64,000 nucleotides of DNA, from NCBI GenBank assembly GCA_031271865.1, contig JAISUW010000055.1, positions 1-64,000 on the forward strand, in the 5' to 3' direction. Below are positions 49,305 to 59,465 of the stretch, piece after piece (position 1 is the stretch's first letter; each line of letters begins with the position of its first letter). A model generated the notes under the pieces. It did no database searches. It worked only from the letters and a program-made list of their open reading frames with translations, and was not told the origin of the DNA. Source of the stretch: Oscillospiraceae bacterium. GTDB taxonomy: Bacteria; Bacillota; Clostridia; Oscillospirales; Acutalibacteraceae. Made by a program: the position numbers and the translations under genes.

Positions 49305-51257
49305 ATGCTTTCCTTTTCAGCAACAGACACACACTTCAACCTTTCTGCGGAGGATACCCTCCTTCTTACCGGCATCCTGCCCGAAATCGTCTGGCGTAAG
49401 GCGGGAGATAAGGCACCGTGGACAGTCGAAAAAGCCTACGGCTTTGGCGTTACTTCTGACAGTTCCGCCGTTTTCGGTTTTTCTGAATGCGGCTTCTTCT
49501 TATCTGTTAAAGCGCAGGAACTGCCCGGCGGTGCTGTCCTGCTTAAACCTTCTCTGTACCAGACAAGCAAAATACCGGTGCAGCTTGCGCGGGTGAATCT
49601 ACTGCGCGGGACGCTGACGGAGGCATTTGGGACGTTTCTGTCCTTGACGGATATGAAACGCAACGTCTTCACAAAAGAGGAGCGGCTGGAAAGCCCCTAT
49701 GCGCGTACCGTCGGCACCTGGGAGAGCGCGAGGGTGCTGTGGCCGCGCCTGGACGACCCCTACCATACGCAGGAGAATTGGGCCAACTCCACAGAGGTCG
49801 GGATTATTCGTGATTCAGGCTCGACCGGGCTTGTCCTCGGCGTAACAGGTCCCGGTTTGGGCTTCGGCGACATCGGCTTCGGGACTGCCCGCGGGAACCG
49901 TGCCGAAGTCTATGCTGCGGATTTACTTGACGGTATTCTGTTTGCACCGGACGATATACTGAAGCTCGACAGCATATTCCTTTCCTACGGCGACTGGGTA
50001 ACAGGTTTCAACGATTGGGCGGCACAGTGCGCCGCGGAATTCGGTGCGCGGGTGCCGAAGCGGCCGATGGCAGGATATTGCTCTTGGTACCAGCACTACG
50101 CCGGAATCACGCAGGCGCAGTATATCAAGGCAATTGACGAATTCGCGGACTGGCCGGGCGCGCCGGACATTGACAAAGTGATTCAGCTTGACGACGGCTT
50201 TCAACGCGCCCCGGGTGACTGGCGACCCAATGCGCGTTTCCCGGACTTTGATGGCATTGCGAATCATATCCGCAGCACTGACGGAATTCCGGGCTTGTGG
50301 CTGGCTCCGACAACTGTCTATAAAACCGACCCTATGGTCGAGGAGTGCCCCCAAGCCATACAGCGCATGGAGGACGGCAGCATTGCAACCGCTTTCTCCA
50401 ACTGGGAGTGGTGTTCGCCTGCCATGAAGGGCGTGCGGCATAATACGGTCTATCTGGAACCGGACCATCCGGCGGCGCGGGAGCGCATCTTTCAGATTGT
50501 AAAGCAAGCTGCCGACGCCGGCTACGGCTACTTGAAGCTGGATTTCACCTATGCGCTGAGTACGGCACGCAAGCCCTACAACCCAAAGAAGACCTCGTTC
50601 CAAACCTTGCGTGACCTATATAAGCTCTTCCGCGACGCGGCGGGTGAAGACGTGTACATCAACGCCTGCGTGGGCGGTCTGTACCGCTACACGCTGGGCT
50701 TGGCGGATGTCGCCCGTATCGGCGGCGACAACGGCAGCTACTGGGGCAGCGTCAAGCGGAATATGCCGGAAGCCATACTCAAAGCCTGCGCCGCCGCCAA
50801 CTGGTGGCTGCCCGACCCCGATGTGTTCTATATGCGCAGCGGGTCCTCAAAACTCACAACCGAGGAAAACTGGCTCGTAACCGGCACCATCGGTCTGATG
50901 GGCGGCTTGTTCATGACGAGCGATTACCCCTCGCAGTGGGATGACACAGCCCGGGAGCGTGTGCGCTACTTCTGGAATGCGGACGGCCCCCAAAAGCCGG
51001 AATCCTTGCGTGCAATCTACAATGACAGCAATGCCATTCAGTTTTTGGCCGCATCCTACGCGGACGGCAGTCTGCGGGTAGGGGTATATAACTGGGAGGA
51101 TACCGAAAAGGATGTCCGGATTGGTTCGGAGGTCTATGGTGAGCGCAGGGCGGCGGATATCTATCCGCATGAGCAAGCCGCCGCAGAAACGGAAGCGGCC
51201 GGCGTTTGGGTACGTCATATGCCGCCGCATTCCATGCGCATCATCCATTTCTGTTGA
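49305..51257 (+). CDS. Alpha-galactosidase-like glycoside hydrolase (GH36-type)
   Basis: YCSWYQHYAGITQ, VIQLDDGFQ, YLKLDFTYALS, ARIGGDNGSYWG. Confidence 0.83.
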   Translation: MLSFSATDTHFNLSAEDTLLLTGILPEIVWRKAGDKAPWTVEKAYGFGVTSDSSAVFGFSECGFFLSVKAQELPGGAVLLKPSLYQTSKIPVQLARVNLLRGTLTEAFGTFLSLTDMKRNVFTKEERLESPYARTVGTWESARVLWPRLDDPYHTQENWANSTEVGIIRDSGSTGLVLGVTGPGLGFGDIGFGTARGNRAEVYAADLLDGILFAPDDILKLDSIFLSYGDWVTGFNDWAAQCAAEFGARVPKRPMAGYCSWYQHYAGITQAQYIKAIDEFADWPGAPDIDKVIQLDDGFQRAPGDWRPNARFPDFDGIANHIRSTDGIPGLWLAPTTVYKTDPMVEECPQAIQRMEDGSIATAFSNWEWCSPAMKGVRHNTVYLEPDHPAARERIFQIVKQAADAGYGYLKLDFTYALSTARKPYNPKKTSFQTLRDLYKLFRDAAGEDVYINACVGGLYRYTLGLADVARIGGDNGSYWGSVKRNMPEAILKACAAANWWLPDPDVFYMRSGSSKLTTEENWLVTGTIGLMGGLFMTSDYPSQWDDTARERVRYFWNADGPQKPESLRAIYNDSNAIQFLAASYADGSLRVGVYNWEDTEKDVRIGSEVYGERRAADIYPHEQAAAETEAAGVWVRHMPPHSMRIIHFC

Positions 51258-51314
51258 CGCGCATACTTTCAAGAGATGAACATGGGCAAATGAATCCGAT
51301 GGGAGCTATCAAAT

Positions 51315-52136
51315 ATGACGTACCCTTACGGGAAGACCGTCTTTGTCACCGGCGGCAGCAGCGGCATCGGCGCACAGGCTGTGCGGCTGTTTGCCGAATG
51401 CGGCTATACGGTTTATACCGGAGCCAGGCGCTTTACACATAAGGAATACCCGCAGGGTGCAGGCCGCGTGATTACCCTGCCGCTGGATGTAACACAGGAA
51501 GCCTCGGCAGTTGCCGCCGTTGCAGCAGCAACAAGGGATGAAAAGGAACCCTGCCGCATCCTCCTGCACTGCGCCGGAATGGGTATTGCGGGCGCGGCGG
51601 AGGATACGCCCGAGGAGGCCATCCGCACCCAGATGGAGGTCAACTACTTCGGTGTGCTGCGCATGAACCGTCTGCTTCTGCCGCATATGCGTGCCAATGG
51701 CGGCGGCTTGGTGATAATCATCAGTTCTGTGGCAGGGCGCGTGCCGCTGCCGTTTCAATCCCATTACGCCTCAGGCAAGTTTGCATTGGACAGCTATGCG
51801 CAGTCCTTGGCTATGGAAGCTGCGCCTTACGGCATCCGTGTGTCGCTGATTGAACCGGGTGATACAGCGACAGGCTTCACCGCAGCCAGGCGCATGACCG
51901 TCCCGGAGGACAGCATTTATAAAGAAGCCTGCCAAAGAGCCGTTGCCCGTATGGCGCACGATGAGGAGCAGGGAGCTTCGCCTGTATTGGCAGCCAAAGC
52001 GGCTCTGCGCTTAGCAAAAAAGACGAAAGTGCCGATGCACGTAACCGTCGGCGCGGCATATAAGCTCGTCATCTGCTTGCGGCGTTTACTGCCAACGTCA
52101 TTCTTCAATCGGATTCTGCGGAAACTGTATGGATAG
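51315..52136 (+). CDS. SDR family oxidoreductase
   Basis: TVFVTGGSSGIGAQAVRLFAE; IIISSVAGRVPLPFQSHYASGKFALDSYAQSL. Confidence 0.92.
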   Translation: MTYPYGKTVFVTGGSSGIGAQAVRLFAECGYTVYTGARRFTHKEYPQGAGRVITLPLDVTQEASAVAAVAAATRDEKEPCRILLHCAGMGIAGAAEDTPEEAIRTQMEVNYFGVLRMNRLLLPHMRANGGGLVIIISSVAGRVPLPFQSHYASGKFALDSYAQSLAMEAAPYGIRVSLIEPGDTATGFTAARRMTVPEDSIYKEACQRAVARMAHDEEQGASPVLAAKAALRLAKKTKVPMHVTVGAAYKLVICLRRLLPTSFFNRILRKLYG

Positions 52137-52202
52137 CATTGCCTGCTGCATTTTTTTGCAAAACGCAAGAATACAGAATGTCTTATTGACGGAGGTGTGC
52201 GA

Positions 52203-53276
52203 ATGTCCTACCAAGACGGTTGGGCCGCGCTGCATATGGAAATGCCGGCGCGCGTCCCGCACTATGAACCCAGTGCCAACACACACAACAAACTGATACA
52301 AGCCGTTACAAGGCTTCCCGTCGGCGACAAAGCCGCCCTACAAAACGGCGGTTGGTCAGCCAACGAAGCCGAACGGCGCTTTCTGGAGCTTTGGAACTTC
52401 GACTTCCTTTGGAACCAATGGGTTTATGGCAACGCTTTTGACAAAGGGCGGCAAACCAATATGGGTCATGCGGAATATGCCGAGAACGGCGCGGACCGTG
52501 ACGACAATGTGCATTGCCCTTGGACAGACCCCGAGGAGATTCTGAACATAGACTTTGAGGCAGAGTACGGTAGAATTGACATCCCCGCCGCCGTCAAGAG
52601 CTTCAACGAGAACTGGCGCAGCTGCCAAGAAACCTATCCGTTCTTGGTTGCCCCTACCGGTATCTATGAAACTTGCGTCAGCGGGCTAATACAAATGTTT
52701 GGCTGGGATATGCTCCTCTGGGCAGCCGGCGAGGATCAAAAACGCTTCGGTGAAATGACCGACCGCTACGCTGCCTATATGCAAAGCTATTTCGAAGCTT
52801 TGGCACAGAGTGACAGCCCCATTGCGCTTATCCATGACGACATGGTGTGGAGCTCGGGCCCGTTCATTCACCCGGACTGGTATCGCAAATACGTTTTCCC
52901 GAATTATAAGAAATACTTTTCTCCCCTTCTGGAAGCAGGCAAGCGTATTGTTTATTGCTGTGACGGCACTTTTACCATGTTCTTCGACGACCTCACGGCG
53001 TGCGGCATTCACACGGTGATGATGGAATGCACCACTGACATGGCTCTTTTTGCCGAACGCTACGGCCGTACCCACGGCTTTATCGGAAATGTGGACACGC
53101 GCATCCTCCTGCGTAATAACCGCGAGGAGATCGAGCAGGAAGTCCGGCGCGTTATGGACATTGGGAAGAAATGCCCCGGCTTTATCTGCTCCGTGAGCAA
53201 CCACATCCCCTGCAATACGCCTGTAGAAGCCGCACTGTGGTATTATGAGTGCTACGAAAAATATGCACGGCGATAG
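52203..53276 (+). CDS. Uroporphyrinogen decarboxylase (URO-D) family protein, probable corrinoid methyltransferase type
   Basis: IALIHDDMVWSSGPFIHPDWYRKYVFPNYKKYFSPL...GFIGNVDTRILLRNNREEIEQEVRRVMD. Confidence 0.75.
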   Translation: MSYQDGWAALHMEMPARVPHYEPSANTHNKLIQAVTRLPVGDKAALQNGGWSANEAERRFLELWNFDFLWNQWVYGNAFDKGRQTNMGHAEYAENGADRDDNVHCPWTDPEEILNIDFEAEYGRIDIPAAVKSFNENWRSCQETYPFLVAPTGIYETCVSGLIQMFGWDMLLWAAGEDQKRFGEMTDRYAAYMQSYFEALAQSDSPIALIHDDMVWSSGPFIHPDWYRKYVFPNYKKYFSPLLEAGKRIVYCCDGTFTMFFDDLTACGIHTVMMECTTDMALFAERYGRTHGFIGNVDTRILLRNNREEIEQEVRRVMDIGKKCPGFICSVSNHIPCNTPVEAALWYYECYEKYARR

Positions 53277-53297
53277 TCAAGCCGCTCGAATTCCCGC

Positions 53298-53326
53298 TTG
53301 CTTTTTCCGTATGCGTGTGCTACAAT
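53298..53326 (+). promoter_or_regulatory. Promoter for metallophosphoesterase gene
   Basis: TTGCTT-17 bp-TACAAT. Confidence 0.65.
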
Positions 53327-53414
53327 AGTATAAGCAATTTGAAAACGCTCCCGGATACAAGAATACAGCAGTTGCAAACAAATCTTCTATCTATAGAATC
53401 GGAGATGGAAACGT

Positions 53415-55010
53415 ATGAAAAGAAAGCTATCCTCGCGCCCCCTCGCTCTTCTCGCCCTTGCATTGTCTGCAATGCTCTGCCTGCCTTTGTTCGGCACGAC
53501 TGCCGCTGCGGCAGGCGGTCCCGCCGCGCCGCTTGCAGTTGGTGCAGAGGAGGGTCATGTGGTTTTCGGCGTGGTTTCGGATACCCATGTCAACGAAACG
53601 AACTTTACTACCCAAGGCCGCTTGGCGGAGGCGTTCAAGTTCTTCAGCGGCACAAGTGACGACCCGAATTCCGTGAAACTCAACGCCCTCTGCGTGGCGG
53701 GCGACCTCACGGATAACGGGAGTGCCTCGCAGTTAGGACTTTGGAGCCAAATCATGCAGGAGAACCTCTCGCCGGATGTGAAGCTCGTTGCCGCTATGGG
53801 CAATCACGAGAACTGCCAATGGGAGAACTTCGAGAACGCAACCGGGGAGCTGGCCAACGCCGTCTATGAAATCAACGGCTACACTTTCATCACCATCAGC
53901 CCCGGCGGCGGAACGCTCGTCAAGAGCACCATGCGTTCCACCATCTTCAACAACGGCTGGTACAATTACATCATTTCTTGGCTGGAGGACCAACTGGAGG
54001 CGGCGGAAGCCAAGGCTCCGGACAAACCCATCTTCGTGTTCTTCCACCACCCGATTCCGAATACGTTCTATGTTTCCCCGGAATGGAACGGTTTGGGTCT
54101 GGAGAAAGTCTTCAACAAGCACCCCCGCGCCGTCACTTTTGCCGGGCATATCCACTCCCCGAACAACAACCCCTTGAGCATTTGGCAGGACGGCGGCTAT
54201 ACGGCTATCAACACCGTCACGCTCAAGTACTTCGAATTGGAAAGCGGTATGACCTACGGCAGTGTTCCGCCCAATGCCGGGGAGGGTGCGCAAGGACTCA
54301 TTCTGGATGTTACCGGGAACACGGTCACCGTATATAACTATGACTTTATCTCTAAGTCATGGATTGACCAGACTTGGACGTTCACAACCGCCGACAAGCC
54401 CGAGGATGCGGATATGCCCTACACCACACAAAAGCGTGCGGCACTCGCGGTGAAGCCGGTCTTCGGTTCCGATGCGAACGTTACCGTTGCCAAGAACGAC
54501 AGCGGCAGCGTCAAAGTCACCTTTGACCAAGCCTCCGTCCCGGACAACACAGTCGGCGACATCGTGCATTCCTATCAGTATGAATTTGTAAACACCGCCA
54601 CCGGAAATACGGATGTGACCTACAAGGCTTTCTCTGAATACTACTTCCTTCCTACGCCGGCGACCCTCACCAATGACATCGGGGGCTTGACCGAAGGCAG
54701 TACCTATGACCTGACCATCCGCGCCGTGGATGCCTACGGATTGGTGAGTGATGATGCCCTATCCGTAAGCTTCACGCTTGAGAGCAGCGCTGTTGCGGGG
54801 ACCATGCTCGCAGAGAATGCGGGCGCGCTGTCCGCATCGCCCGTGTCCTACACTCTGCCGACCGGTTTGCCGACGCATACGCCCGGGCAGCGGCGCTTGC
54901 TGCATATACTTGTGGGATTCCTTGCGTTTGCCGGTCTCGGAGCCATTATCGCCGGGATAGTACTCCTCATCCGAGCCATCAAGAAGCGCAAGAAAGCCAA
55001 AACCGCATGA
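53415..55010 (+). CDS. Secreted metallophosphoesterase with C-terminal Fn3-like domain and TM anchor
   Basis: Signal peptide; VSDTHVNE, AGDLTDNG, AMGNHEN, FFHHP, FAGHIHSPNN motifs; TM plus KKRKKAKTA tail. Confidence 0.88.
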   Translation: MKRKLSSRPLALLALALSAMLCLPLFGTTAAAAGGPAAPLAVGAEEGHVVFGVVSDTHVNETNFTTQGRLAEAFKFFSGTSDDPNSVKLNALCVAGDLTDNGSASQLGLWSQIMQENLSPDVKLVAAMGNHENCQWENFENATGELANAVYEINGYTFITISPGGGTLVKSTMRSTIFNNGWYNYIISWLEDQLEAAEAKAPDKPIFVFFHHPIPNTFYVSPEWNGLGLEKVFNKHPRAVTFAGHIHSPNNNPLSIWQDGGYTAINTVTLKYFELESGMTYGSVPPNAGEGAQGLILDVTGNTVTVYNYDFISKSWIDQTWTFTTADKPEDADMPYTTQKRAALAVKPVFGSDANVTVAKNDSGSVKVTFDQASVPDNTVGDIVHSYQYEFVNTATGNTDVTYKAFSEYYFLPTPATLTNDIGGLTEGSTYDLTIRAVDAYGLVSDDALSVSFTLESSAVAGTMLAENAGALSASPVSYTLPTGLPTHTPGQRRLLHILVGFLAFAGLGAIIAGIVLLIRAIKKRKKAKTA

Positions 55011-56146
55011 GCAAGCACGCGCAGTCGTTGATTATCTATGGAATCGTCCTGTTGCTTACAGCTTTGCTGTTGGCAACGGGACTGGATTCTTATTCGCGCT
55101 TTATCAGTCTGGCGGAGGCGGGTGTGGCGTATTGCAAGGCGGAAGTGACCGCCGCAGACAATTCTGAGATGACGCGCCAGCCAACGCCGGATGCTCGGCT
55201 TTACGGCAACCAGTATGTCACTATGGTACTCCTGAGCGGGGAACACAAAGGGGAAACCGTCATGGCGCAGACTTTCGTTACGGCGGACAGTTACCTCTTC
55301 GTGGAGGAAGGCGACCGCATTATTGCCAGCGTTACGCCGCGGGAGGAGGGACAGATTTACTGCCGGGTGGTGAGTTTCTACCGCCTGCCGGGCATCGTGT
55401 TTTTAATCGCGGTGTTTATTATCGGAACGGTTCTGATTTATCGCCGCAAGGGGTTACGGGCTTTGGTGGGGCTGGCGTTTACGCTGCTTTCTATTATTTG
55501 CTTCACGATTCCGCAGATCTACTTTGGTGCCTCGCCCATACTCTGCGCCATCGTGACCGGTGCCGGAACATCTGCGGTAACGCTCCTGCTTCTCAATGGT
55601 TTCCATCGGAAGACGCTGGCAGCCACGCTCTCCACCTGTGCCGGGTTCGGGATTGCGGGACTGCTGTTTGCAGGGTTCTCCCTCTTGGGGAACGTAACGG
55701 GCTATAACTCACAGCAACTCGGGATGCTCTCCTACTTTTCCGTGCGTACAGAATTGGATGTGAAGCATATTCTCTTTGCCGGGGTGCTGATTGCATCACT
55801 CGGGGCGGTCATGGATGTCAGTATGTCCGTGTCCTCAGCGGTTTACGAAATTCATAACGCCGACCCCTCCCTCAGGATAAGGAAGCTCTTCCGCGCCGGT
55901 ATGGAGGTTGCCAAAGACACTATAGGCACTATGGTCAATACGTTGATTCTGGCTTTCACGGGCGGATCGCTGGCTGCACTCATTGCCCTCACCGGTTATG
56001 GAATTCAATTCAATCGCTTCCTAAATTCGGACTTCATCGCCATTGAGATAGGGCAAGGCCTTTCGGCAAGTGCGGCATTGGTGCTGATGGCTCCGCTGAC
56101 GGCACTCACAGCCTCTGCCCTGTTGGCGAACCGTAAAAACACATGA
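55007..56146 (+). CDS. YibE/F family membrane protein
   Basis: EHKGETVMAQTF; FAGVLIASLGAVMDVSMSVSSAVYEIH; 4-bp overlap with preceding gene. Confidence 0.85.
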   Translation: MSKHAQSLIIYGIVLLLTALLLATGLDSYSRFISLAEAGVAYCKAEVTAADNSEMTRQPTPDARLYGNQYVTMVLLSGEHKGETVMAQTFVTADSYLFVEEGDRIIASVTPREEGQIYCRVVSFYRLPGIVFLIAVFIIGTVLIYRRKGLRALVGLAFTLLSIICFTIPQIYFGASPILCAIVTGAGTSAVTLLLLNGFHRKTLAATLSTCAGFGIAGLLFAGFSLLGNVTGYNSQQLGMLSYFSVRTELDVKHILFAGVLIASLGAVMDVSMSVSSAVYEIHNADPSLRIRKLFRAGMEVAKDTIGTMVNTLILAFTGGSLAALIALTGYGIQFNRFLNSDFIAIEIGQGLSASAALVLMAPLTALTASALLANRKNT

Positions 56147-56183
56147 TATTTGAAAATAATTATTACAAAATGTAATTAATTGC

Positions 56184-56212
56184 TTGACAAAACAGATAAG
56201 CTGTGCTATACT
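56184..56212 (+). promoter_or_regulatory. Sigma-A promoter of the two-gene ATPase module; ATTACA-AAA-TGTAAT dyad at 56162-56176
   Basis: TTGACA-17 bp-TATACT. Confidence 0.82.
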
Positions 56213-56282
56213 ATTACCAAGATGTGGGAATTTCCGTGTGCCAAGGAGAGCGAACACTTTCCGACCGAAGGAGATTCCGACC

Positions 56283-56909
56283 ATGCGTAAATCCCCGCGT
56301 AAAACGCTTGCGGCCTTGGGAATAGCAGCAGCATTCGTGCTGTGTCTTTTTGTGCCTTATGGTTTGATTGCCGTACACCGCGCTACTGAAGCGGCAATCA
56401 GTCAAGCGGCGGGAGAAAAAGCAAATATAGTTGCCTCCGCGCAAATCGGTTCGGAGGCATTAGAGAGTGTATCCGTGCAAACCTCGCCCCTGTCCATAGC
56501 CTCGCAGACAGACTACCTCGAGTCTGTTGCTGCGGCTATGGCACTTTTGGCATCGGTAATCATCGGTGTGACCATGTACCAATACAGCAAGCAGCAGGAT
56601 ACAAGAGCACTGCGCTGTGCTGCGCGGATGGTATATGCGGATTTACAGCGTTTGGATAACGGAATCAATCAAATAGCAGACGGGAATGCGGCTTCGGTGC
56701 CGGAATGGACGACGCCGCCGGAGCAATTCTTACTTGTTAAAGAGTACATAGGAACAAAAACACAAAAGCATTTGGAGGATTCCAAGGCCGCGGCTGCGGA
56801 GTTGCAGGGCTGCAATCCGCAAGATGAGCATACCAAAGAAAAAGCCAGATCCGCAAAGGATACGCTCGAGATAAAATCCGCTATGCGTACGGTAATGAAA
56901 CTCACTTAA
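56283..56909 (+). CDS. Two-TM hypothetical membrane protein
   Basis: TMs LAALGIAAAFVLCLFVPYGLIAV and VAAAMALLASVIIGVTMY; cytoplasmic helical tail; RBS GAAGGAG. Confidence 0.75.
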   Translation: MRKSPRKTLAALGIAAAFVLCLFVPYGLIAVHRATEAAISQAAGEKANIVASAQIGSEALESVSVQTSPLSIASQTDYLESVAAAMALLASVIIGVTMYQYSKQQDTRALRCAARMVYADLQRLDNGINQIADGNAASVPEWTTPPEQFLLVKEYIGTKTQKHLEDSKAAAAELQGCNPQDEHTKEKARSAKDTLEIKSAMRTVMKLT

Positions 56910-56922
56910 GGAGGGAAATCCC

Positions 56923-59124
56923 ATGATCTACAAGTGCCCAAGTCTAAGCCGCATCCCGGGAGGCGACCGTTTCAAATGGGGGAATAACCAAATCTATCTG
57001 CGGTTCAAGCCTGCATTTGATATTCTGCTTTCAGACCGCAAGAAAGAAGGCACCTCACAAGGGACATTTTACCGCAGTGTCAACGGCGGTGTCAGTTCCA
57101 TTTACGTGGAACATGACAAGCAACTGACGACGGCAAACGAATGGATTAACTATGAAGAGCAGATACGCCGGTTTATTGACGAGATAGGTGACCGCGTAAA
57201 GATACTCATCGGCTACACGGGCATTGGGAAGACCACGTTGCTGCGCAATGCTCTGCAGATGGTTGACAGAGATGTTTACATAACGGCGAAGGAGCTTTAT
57301 ATTTACATCTCTTTTCACGACGGCACGATGGATATGCAGAATACTTTTGCTGCCGTTCATTCGGTGATTACGAAAAAGATAGGCTTAGCTGTCACAAAGC
57401 TGACAGGGAATGCCAGCGCGAATGCGGATTTCTATCGGTTTATAGAAGAGACCAGCCCGGATACATTGGATGCGCTCGATGACATACATCGTGCGGCGGC
57501 GGAAACCGAAGAGGCTTATCATCGGAGAAAACTGGAAGCACTAAAAACACAGGGCTCGCCGTACCTTTACGATTGCTTGCGTTTGCTATATACCATGGAC
57601 TGCGCAGCGCAGCGCTTTGAACGCGTGGTATTCATCTACGACGATATTGAATCGCGGGATGTCGTGTTCCATCAGCCGATGATCAGCGCGGCGCAAGCGA
57701 TTCATGACTATATGAAGATTGACGGCAGACATACACGCTGTTTCTATGTAAAGACGCTCTTCGTTTTCCGCGCCTACACAACGCGCCAGAACCAGCATCG
57801 CATGGAGCAGGCATTCCGTATAAACCCGGATACGGATTACATTATCAAAGAGAACATACCTATGATTGCGCAGATATTCAAATCCCGTTTTGAGGAAGCC
57901 ATCCGGCGGCCGGAATGCAAATTCTCGGATCAAAACAAGGATGCTCTTCAGAATGCAATGGATGCGCTTTTGGACTATTGTGATGATAATAACCGATATG
58001 ATGTGGATACAGTGGACATCATCACCGATGTGACCAACCGCAACATTGCTGCCTCAATGGACCTGTTTATCCGCCTACTGACCTATGGTGTACCGCCGCA
58101 GAAAGGAAGTTTCGGAGATAGCATTGAGATTGATAAGATAATACCGGGCGCATTGAGCGACAGAAAACGTGCCCTCATCTACGGCTCCGACTCTGTATAT
58201 AAGGACGGCAGCGACAGGCAGTTTACCAACATCATGCACATCAGCGATGCTTTCCCGGTTCGCCGCAGTACGGAACTGCTGGGGCTTTATATCATCCGTT
58301 ACTTTGAGAAGCATACCAATCTGTATGGTATTAACTACAAATTGGACACCGATGCAATTAGGGACTTGACGCAGATTCTCGGTTCCGGGACAAACGCAGA
58401 CAGCATCCCCTCTCTGGCTGAACGCCTGCAGAAGATGATTGAGAAGCTTTTTATCGGCGGTGCACTGCTGCACAGCATCAAAGATGAAGAAGACATCGAA
58501 AGCACCAATGCGTATGAAAGGGTATATCCGCAGAAAGAGATCGGCGTGAAGCTATACCTCTCCTTGCGTGGGAAGCGGCTATGGACAATGCTCGGGGAGG
58601 ATTCTATGCTCATGGAAGCATATAGGGAGGACATTCTTGTGCCGGATGGGGTGTTTCATCCGGAATTGTATGCCTCCAGGACTCCCTACGATGTCCGGGA
58701 ACGCTTCAGTTTCTGTGGGCAAATGATGCAGCCTGACCGCCTTCTCTACTTGATCGAATATATCCGGTACCTATTCGGATTCGAGAAGGAATATCTATGC
58801 AACGCGGTTCCGAATATCAATGCCTACCGGGATTACTTCGGTGATTCCTTTATGGTAGGGCATCTGTTGCTGGGCGTATCAAACAGCTTGAAACAGCTGA
58901 CGAGAAACAACGCGCCCGCTCGCGGCAATTCGCAGCTGTCCTATGCAACGGTTATCCAAGAGCTTAAGTCGTTGATTGCTGAAATCACAGCATATGCGGA
59001 CAATTTCAATAAGGACTACTCCACAGACTTTCATCTGAGCAGTCAGATTACAAATAATATTACTGATGCGGTGACAGCGGAAGAAAGCAAAGGCAGAATG
59101 CAGCTGAAGCATCTGAAAGGATAA
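56923..59124 (+). CDS. Large P-loop NTPase of unknown function
   Basis: Walker A ILIGYTGIGKTTLL; Walker B VVFIYDDIESRD; 733 aa; RBS AGGAGGG; 13 bp after upstream gene. Confidence 0.8.
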   Translation: MIYKCPSLSRIPGGDRFKWGNNQIYLRFKPAFDILLSDRKKEGTSQGTFYRSVNGGVSSIYVEHDKQLTTANEWINYEEQIRRFIDEIGDRVKILIGYTGIGKTTLLRNALQMVDRDVYITAKELYIYISFHDGTMDMQNTFAAVHSVITKKIGLAVTKLTGNASANADFYRFIEETSPDTLDALDDIHRAAAETEEAYHRRKLEALKTQGSPYLYDCLRLLYTMDCAAQRFERVVFIYDDIESRDVVFHQPMISAAQAIHDYMKIDGRHTRCFYVKTLFVFRAYTTRQNQHRMEQAFRINPDTDYIIKENIPMIAQIFKSRFEEAIRRPECKFSDQNKDALQNAMDALLDYCDDNNRYDVDTVDIITDVTNRNIAASMDLFIRLLTYGVPPQKGSFGDSIEIDKIIPGALSDRKRALIYGSDSVYKDGSDRQFTNIMHISDAFPVRRSTELLGLYIIRYFEKHTNLYGINYKLDTDAIRDLTQILGSGTNADSIPSLAERLQKMIEKLFIGGALLHSIKDEEDIESTNAYERVYPQKEIGVKLYLSLRGKRLWTMLGEDSMLMEAYREDILVPDGVFHPELYASRTPYDVRERFSFCGQMMQPDRLLYLIEYIRYLFGFEKEYLCNAVPNINAYRDYFGDSFMVGHLLLGVSNSLKQLTRNNAPARGNSQLSYATVIQELKSLIAEITAYADNFNKDYSTDFHLSSQITNNITDAVTAEESKGRMQLKHLKG

Positions 59125-59131
59125 TGGCGCG

Positions 59132-59395
59132 TTACGGTCTATGTGTCTTGCAGATGCAAAGTTCTACGCCAGGGTTGTGCTTGGGCGGACCGCCGTTTTC
59201 CTGCCATGCCGCCAAGAACTCCTTGTAGCACTTGCACTCCCATGGCGGGATGAACCAGGGACAGTCTGTGTCAGGATAACCGCAGGAAGTATAGGGATTC
59301 CAACCCTGCGGCGGACAGCCCCATGGACCCCATACCATTTTTGCGAGATAAGGGTACCAGAAGTCTTCATAGGAGGGGACAGGGCAGTTGACCAT
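59132..59395 (-). CDS. Small Cys/Trp/Pro-rich protein
   Basis: MVNCPVPSYEDFWYPYLAKMVWGPWGCPPQGWNPYTSCGYPDTDCPWFIPPWECKCYKEF... Confidence 0.65.
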   Translation of the reverse strand: MVNCPVPSYEDFWYPYLAKMVWGPWGCPPQGWNPYTSCGYPDTDCPWFIPPWECKCYKEFLAAWQENGGPPKHNPGVELCICKTHRP

Positions 59396-59434
59396 AGCGG
59401 AATCCTTTCGATGGTGAATCCTTATATCTATCCT

Positions 59435-59462
59435 CTTGTTTCTTGCCTCTTGCTTCTTGCTT
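59435..59462. repeat. CTTGCYT heptamer tract (4 units)
   Basis: cttgttt cttgcct cttgctt cttgctt. Confidence 0.85.
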
Positions 59463-59465
59463 TTG

